Source: Elusimicrobiota bacterium
GTDB taxonomy: Bacteria; Elusimicrobiota; Elusimicrobia; 2-02-FULL-39-32
Direction: 5' to 3'
NCBI GenBank assembly: GCA_016193115.1
Contig: JACPSV010000254.1
Location: 1-7,280, forward strand
DNA: 7,280 nucleotides
Position 1 is the first letter of the stretch; every line of letters starts with the position of its first letter. Shown piece after piece: positions 1 to 6,540 of this stretch. The notes beneath the pieces were generated by a model, which made no database searches, had not been told where the DNA came from, and saw only the letters and a program-made list of their open reading frames with translations. The translations under genes were made by a program, and so were the position numbers.

Positions 1-802
<802 letters not shown>

Positions 803-1098
803 AAAGGGCCATATGGAAAAGGACGCGCTCTTGCGAACGCGCTTACTTCTCCATCGCTCCTCTCAATTGAGAGGTTTGTTCAAATAGCTCTTATTGATTC
901 TTAATCTTTGAGAAACCTCAAAGTATTGCACACCTATTGTGCATAGGCTCTTGATGGCACGACAAGATTCACAAGAACCTTGCTGCCTCAAGGGGCGTTG
1001 ATTGATTCCACCTCAAAAAAAACTTCGCCGCAAACTTGGCCGCAGCGAATCTCTGAGATGATTCTTCACGCGATGTCAAAGAACATTGCTTTTGAAAG
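803..1098 (-). other. rRNA operon leader with several hairpins
   Basis: This gene-free stretch is the transcribed leader between the rrn promoter and the 16S 5' end, about 295 nt. Several stems are visible: CTTTGAG/CTCAAAG with a 4-nt loop (906-923), TGCACA/TGTGCA with a 5-nt loop (927-943), CCTTG/CAAGG (978-993), the perfect 16-bp palindrome CCTCTCAATTGAGAGG (859-874), and a short GC-rich stem of CGCG units near 823-842. Leaders of this kind fold during rRNA transcription and, in many bacteria, pair with the spacer beyond the 16S 3' end to form the RNase III processing stem. That partner lies outside the window, so the processing role is inferred. I see no tRNA or protein gene here. Confidence 0.7.
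1074..1085 (-). promoter_or_regulatory. boxA-like rRNA antitermination site
   Basis: Read on the minus strand this is TGTTCTTTGACA, close to the bacterial rrn boxA core (TGCTCTTTA-type). It lies about 13-25 nt downstream of the predicted rrn transcription start. boxA RNA recruits NusB/NusE so that RNA polymerase resists Rho on the rRNA operon. The position just after the promoter, ahead of the leader stems, is the usual one. The call rests on motif resemblance and position. Confidence 0.6.
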
Positions 1099-1104
1099 CC
1101 CTGT

Positions 1105-1165
1105 ATTCTACTAAAGTAAGATTTAGGTTGTCAAGTAAACTGAAAAGATTTATTTTTTTTGAGAC
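1105..1165 (-). promoter_or_regulatory. rRNA operon promoter with A/T-rich UP-like element
   Basis: On the minus strand there is a perfect -35 TTGACA (1129-1134), an 18-bp spacer and a -10 TAGAAT (1105-1110), placing the start near 1098. Upstream of the -35 is an A/T-rich tract with an eight-A run on the minus strand (1153-1160), resembling an UP element contacted by the RNA polymerase alpha subunits. It drives transcription toward the 16S gene. The whole promoter fits in the 56-plus bases between the end of the nifU-like gene and the leader. Strength and start site are inferred from consensus only. Confidence 0.8.
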
Positions 1166-1190
1166 GGTACTGGGTGCGGTATTGAAAGGG

Positions 1191-1460
1191 TTAAATCGCC
1201 TCTACGGACCTAATCTCCGGAACCTGTTCCATGATGACTCGTTCGATTCCTGCTTTCAAAGTCATGGCGCTGGAGGGACAGGAACCACAGGCCCCCTTCA
1301 TCTCCACGTAAGCCACCCCATCTACTATTTCCCCCAACTCCACATATCCGCCGTCCATCTCAATCGCAGGCCGGATCTGGTCTAACGCTTCCTCCACCCT
1401 CTCCCGCAACGCCTTCTCGGGAACGGATGTCGCTTGTTTATCTTCTTGATTTTCAGCCAT
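1191..1460 (-). CDS. NifU C-terminal domain-like Fe-S cluster scaffold/carrier protein
   Basis: The 89-residue protein consists of a single NifU C-terminal (Nfu-type) domain, about residues 13-88. The family binds a [4Fe-4S] cluster between two subunits through a CxxC motif and hands it to client enzymes in the cytoplasm. The motif is visible as GACGSCPSS, with Cys58 and Cys61. The preceding segment, RPAIEMDGGYVEL (30-42), and the following AMTLKAGIERVI (65-76) are also typical. The length suits a stand-alone Nfu domain; there is no IscU-like or ferredoxin-like N-terminal half, so this is not full-length NifU. The ATG at 1460 is preceded by a GAGGG-type ribosome site about 9 nt upstream and by a good promoter. 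Fe-S enzymes such as the KorAB pair in this window are plausible clients, but the link is only contextual. It lies directly upstream of the rRNA promoter on the same strand, with no terminator visible between them. Confidence 0.92.
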   Translation of the reverse strand: MAENQEDKQATSVPEKALRERVEEALDQIRPAIEMDGGYVELGEIVDGVAYVEMKGACGSCPSSAMTLKAGIERVIMEQVPEIRSVEAI

Positions 1461-1488
1461 AAAATTAACCCTCGCTCAACTCGCCCGT

Positions 1489-1517
1489 ATTATAGCACCC
1501 ATACCCGTAGAATTCAA
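1489..1517 (-). promoter_or_regulatory. sigma70-type promoter of the nifU-like gene
   Basis: On the minus strand: -35 TTGAAT (1512-1517), 17-bp spacer, -10 TATAAT (1489-1494, perfect consensus). The predicted start is near 1482, giving a short leader of about 22 nt before the ATG at 1460. The -35 box lies one base from the inverted-repeat element that begins at 1519. Box quality and spacing make this a strong prediction. Confidence 0.75.
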
Positions 1518-1518
1518 G

Positions 1519-1607
1519 GGAATTAAGGGGACACCATACTTAATTCCTTTCTCTTCGCCTCAGAAACACTCAGTCGGTGGAATTAAGTATGGTGTCCCCT
1601 TAATTCC
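1519..1607. repeat. Perfect 29-bp inverted-repeat doublet (REPIN/MITE-like element)
   Basis: Two 29-bp arms, 1519-1547 and 1579-1607, are exact reverse complements separated by a 31-nt spacer. Each arm is itself a partial palindrome: GGAATTAAG, then an 11-nt centre containing GGGACACCAT, then CTTAATTCC. The right arm reads GGAATTAAGTATGGTGTCCC before its closing CTTAATTCC. Paired inverted copies of a short palindromic unit with a brief spacer are the hallmark of REPINs, which are moved in trans by RAYT (Y1/IS200-like) transposases. From memory, GGGGACA-plus-AATT motifs of this kind recur in intergenic regions of several environmental bacterial groups. No transposase is present here, so the element would be non-autonomous. 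The structure is certain; the mobility assignment is inference. Confidence 0.85.
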
Positions 1608-1724
1608 TGTGGATAAAACCCATAGGGACTGCAAAAATATCAAAAAGTAATCGTTTACTGTGGATGGCACTATTCTTGCGAGATTAAGTATTGGAGTTGG
1701 GATCAAAAGGATTGACGGTTTGGC

Positions 1725-1729
1725 GGAGG
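1725..1729 (+). promoter_or_regulatory. Ribosome binding site that decides the GTG start of the secreted protein gene
   Basis: GGAGG lies 4 nt before a GTG codon at 1734. This start gives a complete signal peptide, while the next in-frame ATG (codon 18) would destroy it. The spacing is short but the match to the 16S 3' tail complement is strong. Confidence 0.65.
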
Positions 1730-1733
1730 TTTT

Positions 1734-2180
1734 GTGAACCATCTTAAAATCTTTTGTTTTATATTAGCGTTGCAAACTCTCACCATGCGCCCCCTTTACG
1801 CAATTGGTTACCGCTATCTTTCTTCCCAAAGGGGACAAGTTGCCAATCCCATAATTAAAACAGGAGCCAAAACTTATACGGTTAGAATAGGCGGAGATTT
1901 CTACTGTAATTCCGGATGTAATGGGAATGCGTCTTTGTTTTCCATACGGCGAGATGGGACTTATTCCAAGGGAAGCGAATCTGGAACTTATCAGATTTCG
2001 GGAATTCAGAAAGACTCTAACGGTGTTATTGTGTTGGGAAACCTCGCTTTCTCAGAGTCTAAACTTCAGGATGCAAAAATCTTGGTGGGAGAACGCGGGA
2101 CAGCATCCCTAACATTAACCTACCGTAATCCCAATTCTGTCAAAGATCAAATTGTTAAAGAAGTCTGGATAAAACGCTGA
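1734..2180 (+). CDS. Small secreted protein of unknown function
   Basis: I do not recognise a family. The 148-residue product begins at a GTG codon with a GGAGG ribosome site. It carries a typical Sec signal peptide: basic MNHLK, hydrophobic IFCFILALQTL, then MRPLYA with a likely cut after Ala23 (Y-A|I). The remaining ~125 residues are polar and probably rich in beta strands, with alternating patterns such as KTYTVRIGGDFYC and TASLTLTYRNP. Two cysteines in CNSGC (58 and 62) could form a disulfide or bind a ligand. There is no lipobox cysteine after the signal, no transmembrane segment and no cell-wall anchor, so export to the periplasm or medium is likely. The gene looks more A+T-rich than its neighbours. 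It stands alone between two palindromic repeat elements, which hints at an accessory or horizontally acquired locus. No clear promoter or terminator is seen. Confidence 0.72.
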   Translation: MNHLKIFCFILALQTLTMRPLYAIGYRYLSSQRGQVANPIIKTGAKTYTVRIGGDFYCNSGCNGNASLFSIRRDGTYSKGSESGTYQISGIQKDSNGVIVLGNLAFSESKLQDAKILVGERGTASLTLTYRNPNSVKDQIVKEVWIKR

Positions 2181-2234
2181 GACACTTTTAAAAAACCTGA
2201 TAAAACCTACCTACAAGCAAGCTGCCATTGATCT

Positions 2235-2359
2235 TCGCATAATGAATGGATACGATACCGCTCATGCTGAGCTTGTCGAAGCATGAGCGCCTTCCTTCGG
2301 GAAGGCTCACCCTTCGACAAGCTCAGGGTGAGCGGAAACTATATCCATTATCTATGCGA
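2235..2359. repeat. 125-bp nested palindromic element with TGAGCTTGTCGAA core
   Basis: The outer arms are imperfect inverted repeats: TCGCATA (2235-2241) with TATGCGA (2353-2359), and AATGGATA (2245-2252) with TATCCATT (2342-2349). Inside are two inverted copies of a unit. The left unit is GCTCATGC, core TGAGCTTGTCGAA, GCATGAGC (2260-2288). The right unit is GCTCACCC, reversed core, GGGTGAGC (2305-2333). Between them is a perfect 7-bp stem GCCTTCC/GGAAGGC capped by TTCG (2289-2306). The stem bases of the two units differ but stay paired within each unit, while the 13-bp core is identical. From memory, this core is a very widespread intergenic repeat in environmental genomes. Reading it as protein gives a spurious peptide containing LSLSKHE and RQAQGER. 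No transposase is adjacent. Confidence 0.88.
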
Positions 2360-2400
2360 GAGTCAATAATAACCTTCTGCAGAGGGCGACATAGATATTG

Positions 2401-2406
2401 TATAAT
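2401..2406 (+). promoter_or_regulatory. Possible -10 box for the serS-pckG operon
   Basis: A perfect TATAAT lies about 130 nt upstream of the serS start, just after the palindromic element. At the usual 17-bp spacing the -35 position holds only TGCAGA (2378-2383), a weak match, so the call depends mainly on the -10 and on the need for a promoter here. The transcript would begin near 2413 and include the hairpin-rich leader. Confidence 0.4.
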
Positions 2407-2458
2407 GGTCAACCATGACCGAGCCTCAGCGAGGAAATGGTTTTACCTTGGATGTTAC

Positions 2459-2523
2459 AGGAGGAGACGAAGTCTCAGAGGAGGCGAAGCACTCTCCTCC
2501 TTTAGGACTCTCGTCCTTTAGGA
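2459..2523 (+). promoter_or_regulatory. Hairpin-rich serS leader with competing stems
   Basis: Several complementary pieces are packed into 65 nt. A 9-bp stem joins AGGAGGAGA (2459-2467) to TCTCCTCCT (2493-2501). It competes with GAGAC/GTCTC closed by a GAA loop (2464-2476), and with GAGGAG (2478-2483) pairing to CTCCTC (2494-2499). A further stem AGGAC/GTCCT with loop TCTC lies at 2504-2517. The word TCCTTTAGGA occurs twice, 16 nt apart (2498-2507 and 2514-2523), and the second copy holds the only AGGA near the serS start. None of the T-box hallmarks (AGUA box, UGGN acceptor-binding sequence) are visible, and there is no U-run, so this is not a classic attenuator. It may equally be a passive insertion of small repeats. 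Confidence 0.45.
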
Positions 2524-2536
2524 TTAGAAAAAAACC

Positions 2537-3832
2537 ATGTTAGATATCAAGGGAATTCGAGAGAATCCGCAAATCCTTAAAGAAATGCTGGAAAAACGGG
2601 GAATGGTCAACCCGTGGGGAAAAGGGCCGGACTCGCTGACTCTGGAGAAGTTCTTGGGTCTGGAACAGAAGCATCGCCAGAATCTGCAGGATATTGAAAA
2701 GTTGCGGACACGCAAAAATCAAATCGCGGAAGAGTTCCCTAAACTTAAGAAAAGCGGAGCGGACACGGCCGCGCTCGCCTCGGAAATAGAAAAACTCAAA
2801 AAAGAGCTCGCGGAAAAAGAGTCTTCCTTTTCCGAAATAAACCAAACAGTGAACGACGCCCTCTTAAGGTTGCCCAACTTTGTGCATGAGTCTGTCCCTA
2901 AAGGGAAAGATTCCAATGACAATCAGATACTCCGTGAAGAAGGCAAGAAACGGGAATTCCCGTTCGAGCCCAAATCCCATTGGGAGGTCGGAGAAAAATT
3001 GGGAATTCTCGATTTCGTGACCGCGGGAAAAATTTCCGGATCAAGATTTTCCCTGCTGAAAGGAGCCGGCGCCGCTTTGGAAAGAGCTCTGATCTCTTTT
3101 ATGTTGGATCTGCACACACAAGAACATGGATACATGGAAGTTTACCCGCCGTATCTTGTGAAAACAGAAGCGATGCAAGGCACCGGCCAACTGCCGAAAT
3201 TTGAAGAGGAACTGTTTCGGATCGAGAGGGACCAACTCTACTTGATTCCCACGGCGGAGGTCTCTGTCACCAATATTCACCGGGACTCTGTTTTCGACGA
3301 AAAAGAACTGCCTAAGAAATATGTCTGTTACTCCGCTTGTTTCCGCAGAGAAGCCGGCTCCTACGGCAAAGACACCAAAGGTCTGATCCGAAACCATCAG
3401 TTCAATAAAGTGGAGATGGTGTGGTTTGCGGCGCCGGATCGCTCTTTCGCGGACTTAGAGAAATTGACTCAAGACGCGGAAACCGTTTTAAGAAAACTGG
3501 GGATCCCTTACAGGGTGGTCAGCCTCTGCGGCGGCGATATCGGTTTTGCTTCCGCAAAGACGTACGATCTGGAAGTCTGGATGCCGGGAGAAAAAAGGTG
3601 GCGGGAGATTTCTTCCTGCTCTTGTTTTACGGATTTTCAGGCGCGAAGAATGAACATCAAATACAAAAATTCGGCGGGGAAAAAGGAGTTTGCGCACACG
3701 CTCAATGGGTCCGGAGTGGCCGTTGGACGGCTCTTCGCTTCTATCCTGGAGAACTGTCAGGGAAGCGATGGTTCCGTCACGATTCCCGAACCCCTCAAAC
3801 CTTATCTAAAAATGGAGAAGATCGGACCATGA
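2537..3832 (+). CDS. serS: Seryl-tRNA synthetase
   Basis: This enzyme charges tRNA-Ser (and tRNA-Sec where present) with serine using ATP, in the cytoplasm. It has 431 residues, the normal length for bacterial SerRS. The N-terminus, MLDIKGIRENP, is typical. Residues about 35-110 form the long antiparallel coiled coil that grips the tRNA extra arm. The class II catalytic core follows: motif 1 ends at YPP (203-205), the serine-site TAE is at 239-241, motif 2 is FRREAGS (269-275) continuing to RNHQF (285-289), and motif 3 is NGSGVAVGR (390-398). All key elements appear intact. The ATG at 2537 matches the family start; its ribosome site is poor, with only AGGA 13 nt upstream. The stop codon overlaps the pckG start, so the two genes form one transcript. 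Confidence 0.98.
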   Translation: MLDIKGIRENPQILKEMLEKRGMVNPWGKGPDSLTLEKFLGLEQKHRQNLQDIEKLRTRKNQIAEEFPKLKKSGADTAALASEIEKLKKELAEKESSFSEINQTVNDALLRLPNFVHESVPKGKDSNDNQILREEGKKREFPFEPKSHWEVGEKLGILDFVTAGKISGSRFSLLKGAGAALERALISFMLDLHTQEHGYMEVYPPYLVKTEAMQGTGQLPKFEEELFRIERDQLYLIPTAEVSVTNIHRDSVFDEKELPKKYVCYSACFRREAGSYGKDTKGLIRNHQFNKVEMVWFAAPDRSFADLEKLTQDAETVLRKLGIPYRVVSLCGGDIGFASAKTYDLEVWMPGEKRWREISSCSCFTDFQARRMNIKYKNSAGKKEFAHTLNGSGVAVGRLFASILENCQGSDGSVTIPEPLKPYLKMEKIGP

Positions 3833-5616
3833 AAATTAAAGCGCCCACCCAACATAAGAAACTGATTCAGTGGGTCCAGGAAATGGCCCGCATGACACGT
3901 CCGGAAAAAATTGTTTGGATTGACGGTTCGGAAGAAGAAAAAAAGAAGTTAGAGGAAGAAGCGGTTCAGAGCGGGGAACTGGTGCGCCTAAACCCAAAGA
4001 AGCTGCCCGGCTGTTTCTACCATCGTTCCGACCCAAGCGATGTGGCTCGTTCGGAAAATCTAACTTACATCTGCACCCAACATAAAAGCGACGCGGGACC
4101 TACGAACAACTGGATGAGTCCTAAGGAAGCTTACAAGCGCGCCCGCAAGATTTTTTCAGGATCCATGAAAGGGCGAACCCTCTACGTGATTCCATTTTCC
4201 ATGGGACCCGTAGGTTCCAGCTTCAGTAAAGTTGGCGTAGAAATTACGGACAGCATCTATGTGGTTTTGAACATGAGAATCATGACTCGCATCGGGCAAC
4301 CCGTCTTAGACCAGTTGGGGTCTGACGGTTCCTTTACCAAATGCATGCACGGTAAAGCAGACTTAAACATCGGCCATCGCTTGATCCTGCATTTTCCGGA
4401 AGAGAACACGATCTGGAGCGTCGGTTCCGGTTACGGCGGGAACGCTCTATTGGGGAAAAAATGTCTGGCTTTGAGAATCGCAAGTTATTTGGGCAAAAGG
4501 GAAGAGTGGATGGCGGAACACATGTTGATCTTGGGCATCGAAAAGCCGAACGGACAAATCCAATATGTCGCCGCCGCGTTTCCCAGCGCTTGCGGAAAAA
4601 CGAACCTTGCCATGCTGGTCCCTCCCGAAGGAATGAAGAAGAAAGGGTACAGAATCTGGACCGTCGGAGACGATATTGCCTGGATGAGGATTGATACGGA
4701 CGGCGGTCTTTGGGCCATCAACCCGGAAGCGGGTTTCTTTGGAGTGGCGCCCGGCACAAACTCTAAATCCAATCCAAACGCTGTCCTTTCCATACAAAAA
4801 AACACGATTTATACCAATGTCGCTCTCAAACCCGACGGAACGGTTTGGTGGGAAGGAGCGGACGGCGAAATTCCGGAAGAAGCTCTTGATTGGCGCGGAA
4901 AACCGTGGAAACCGGGACTCGTGGACGAAGCGGGGAACCCTCTGCGCGGGGCTCATCCCAACAGCCGTTTTACCGCTCCGATCAGTCAGTGCCCGTCCAT
5001 CTCCTTTCGTTTAGAACAGCATCACGGCGTTCCCATCTCCGCTATCCTCTTCGGCGGGCGCAGAGCGCGTTTGGCGCCGCTCGTGATGGAATCGTTTGAC
5101 TGGAACCATGGCGTGTACCTGGGAGCTACGGTTGCCTCCGAAAAAACGGCGGCCGCAGAAGGCGTTGTCGGAGAAGTGCGTCGCGATCCCATGGCCATGC
5201 TCCCTTTTTGCGGGTACCACATGGGAGACTATTTTAAGCATTGGATGGACATGGGGAAAAAATTGGAAAAGCAGCCCCGGATATTTCATGTCAACTGGTT
5301 TAGACAAGATAAGGACGGCCAGTACCTCTGGCCCGGTTTCGGAGAAAATTTGAGGGTATTAGAATGGGTTCTCAACCGTTGCGAAGACAAGGTTGCGGCG
5401 GTCAAGACTTCTATCGGATACTTGCCCAACCCTAAAGACATAGACACGACGGGTTTAAGTCTGCCCAAGGGCGCGCTCCACGAACTATTGTCGGTCAATA
5501 TTCAAGATTGGAGAGCGGAACAAGAAGAACACGAGAAATATTTCAAGCAGTTCGGAAACCGCCTGCCCACAGAAATGTGGCGGGAATGCCATTCCTTGAA
5601 ACGACGGCTGGGTTGA
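3829..5616 (+). CDS. pckG: Phosphoenolpyruvate carboxykinase (GTP-dependent)
   Basis: It interconverts oxaloacetate plus GTP with phosphoenolpyruvate, CO2 and GDP, at the junction of the TCA cycle and gluconeogenesis. The 595 residues match the GTP-type family (about 600) and not the shorter ATP-type. Visible hallmarks are SGYGGNALLGKKC (200-212, metal and substrate region), the P-loop FPSACGKTN (251-259) with the hyper-reactive Cys255 characteristic of GTP-type enzymes, the metal-binding VGDDIAWM (279-286), PNSRFTAPISQCP (377-389), GGRR (409-412) and WPGFGENLRVLEW (501-513, nucleotide-pocket region). The reading frame stays open for about 400 nt upstream inside serS, but the true start is the ATG at 3829: it overlaps the serS TGA (ATGA), has GGAG 11 nt upstream, and gives the normal family N-terminus. 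The pairing with serS probably reflects transcriptional and translational coupling, not shared function. The gene ends base-to-base against korB on the other strand. Confidence 0.98.
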   Translation: MKIKAPTQHKKLIQWVQEMARMTRPEKIVWIDGSEEEKKKLEEEAVQSGELVRLNPKKLPGCFYHRSDPSDVARSENLTYICTQHKSDAGPTNNWMSPKEAYKRARKIFSGSMKGRTLYVIPFSMGPVGSSFSKVGVEITDSIYVVLNMRIMTRIGQPVLDQLGSDGSFTKCMHGKADLNIGHRLILHFPEENTIWSVGSGYGGNALLGKKCLALRIASYLGKREEWMAEHMLILGIEKPNGQIQYVAAAFPSACGKTNLAMLVPPEGMKKKGYRIWTVGDDIAWMRIDTDGGLWAINPEAGFFGVAPGTNSKSNPNAVLSIQKNTIYTNVALKPDGTVWWEGADGEIPEEALDWRGKPWKPGLVDEAGNPLRGAHPNSRFTAPISQCPSISFRLEQHHGVPISAILFGGRRARLAPLVMESFDWNHGVYLGATVASEKTAAAEGVVGEVRRDPMAMLPFCGYHMGDYFKHWMDMGKKLEKQPRIFHVNWFRQDKDGQYLWPGFGENLRVLEWVLNRCEDKVAAVKTSIGYLPNPKDIDTTGLSLPKGALHELLSVNIQDWRAEQEEHEKYFKQFGNRLPTEMWRECHSLKRRLG

Positions 5617-6489
5617 TTATTTGAAGCTTTTGATGAGGGCTTGAATATCTTCTTGATTTAAGCCCAGTTTTTGTTTCGCGGGAGACCCAAACTTGTACGC
5701 GGGCTCCTGTTCCTCGTAGGTAGGGTTGTCCACCTCAAAAAATATGCCCGTTGCAATCCGCGTGTCCCATTCACGGGCTCTCTTCAGCGCCGCATCCTGA
5801 TCGGACTTGTTGTGGTTGTCTTCCTGTAGATTGTACACCCGTTCCCGAAACCAAGGGTAGGTGTTCTTCTTATTGTAAGTCACGCACGGACTAAAGACGT
5901 CCACAAGAGAGAAACCTTTGTGCTGGATCGCTTTCGCCATGAGATCGGTGAGCAGGTCTTGTGATCCGGAAAAACCTCGGGCTATGAACGTCGCCCCAGA
6001 AACGAGGGCCAACTCAATTGGGTTGATGGGGATTTCGATGGAACCTTCCGGCGTGGACTTAGTCACCGTGTGAAGTTCGGTGGTGGGAGAACACTGGCCA
6101 GTGGTTAAACCATAAATCTGGTTATTCATCACAATGTAGGTCATATTGATATTGCGCCGCATGGCATGAATAAAATGTCCGATGCCAATCCCATATCCGT
6201 CCCCGTCGCCGCCTGTCACCACAACCGTTAGGTCGGGGTTGCCCAGTTTAGCTCCTTCCGCTACCGCCACGGCCCGCCCATGCAAAGTATGCATGCCGTA
6301 GGAACCAAAAAATCCGGGTAAGTTGGAAGAACAGCCGATTCCAGATACGACCAAAACGTCCTTCGGATCCAGATTTAATGTCGCGCAGGCTTTCTGGAGC
6401 GAGAAAAGCACGCCAAAATCCCCGCATCCGGGACACCAGTCCGGGCTGATTTTAGATTTGAATTTCGAAATTTCTAAAGTTTCTGGCAT
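5617..6489 (-). CDS. korB: 2-oxoacid:ferredoxin oxidoreductase beta subunit, KorB type
   Basis: This is the thiamine-diphosphate-binding subunit of an oxidoreductase that links a 2-oxoacid (probably 2-oxoglutarate) and CoA to an acyl-CoA, CO2 and reduced ferredoxin; some relatives run in the carboxylating direction. The 290-residue length is usual. The ThDP/Mg motif is GGDGDGYGIGIGH (93-105), followed by the conserved MNNQIYGLTTGQCSPTT. Cysteines that ligate the family's [4Fe-4S] cluster are visible at 19 and 22 (WCPGCG), 53 (GIGCSS) and in SPCVTYNKK. The order of motifs is that of KorB/OforB; the sequence alone does not exclude another 2-oxoacid as substrate. The ATG at 6489 has GAGAGG 9 nt upstream (6499-6504). 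It follows korA by 51 nt on the same strand, and its stop codon directly abuts that of pckG. Confidence 0.95.
   Translation of the reverse strand: MPETLEISKFKSKISPDWCPGCGDFGVLFSLQKACATLNLDPKDVLVVSGIGCSSNLPGFFGSYGMHTLHGRAVAVAEGAKLGNPDLTVVVTGGDGDGYGIGIGHFIHAMRRNINMTYIVMNNQIYGLTTGQCSPTTELHTVTKSTPEGSIEIPINPIELALVSGATFIARGFSGSQDLLTDLMAKAIQHKGFSLVDVFSPCVTYNKKNTYPWFRERVYNLQEDNHNKSDQDAALKRAREWDTRIATGIFFEVDNPTYEEQEPAYKFGSPAKQKLGLNQEDIQALIKSFK
5637..5672 (+). terminator. Probable rho-independent terminator of serS-pckG, inside korB
   Basis: On the plus strand, GGGCTTGAAT (5637-5646) pairs with ATTTAAGCCC (5656-5665): ten pairs with one G-T wobble and a 9-nt loop. It is followed by AG and a run of five T (5668-5672). 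It lies 20 nt after the pckG stop, in the right place and orientation to end the serS-pckG transcript. It is embedded in the last codons of korB on the opposite strand. The stem has a GC-rich base but an A/T-rich top, so strength is uncertain. Confidence 0.6.
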
Positions 6490-6540
6490 GTTTCAATACC
6501 TCTCTTTCGAGCGAATCGGAATTTGGGTTCTATCGTCCAA

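Noticed and set aside
1153..1160. T-run near the end of the nifU-like gene as a terminator
   Set aside because: The T-run is on the plus strand; on the nifU strand it is an A-run, with no preceding hairpin. It fits an rrn UP element better.
1086..1385. 99-codon plus-strand frame
   Set aside because: It is antisense to the nifU-like gene and runs over the rrn promoter; the nifU frame has clear family motifs.
1560..1742. 60-codon minus-strand frame
   Set aside because: It includes an arm of the inverted-repeat element and lacks a ribosome site or any domain; it is a by-product of the repeat.
2260..2333. CRISPR repeats
   Set aside because: Only two inverted, non-identical units with one hairpin between them; there are no regular spacers and no cas genes.
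2246..2521. 91-codon plus-strand frame before serS
   Set aside because: It translates the palindromic repeat (LSLSKHE, RQAQGER) and the serS leader; such peptides are recurring artefacts of this repeat.
2407..2536. T-box riboswitch ahead of serS
   Set aside because: No specifier-loop architecture, AGUA box, T-box sequence or terminator U-run can be seen.
3421..3828. Upstream extension of the pckG frame (136 extra codons)
   Set aside because: It is wholly inside serS in another frame. The family N-terminus, the ATGA overlap and the ribosome site all fix the start at 3829.
4447..4956. 169-codon minus-strand frame inside pckG
   Set aside because: It is the shadow of a strongly conserved gene and has no domain or ribosome site of its own.
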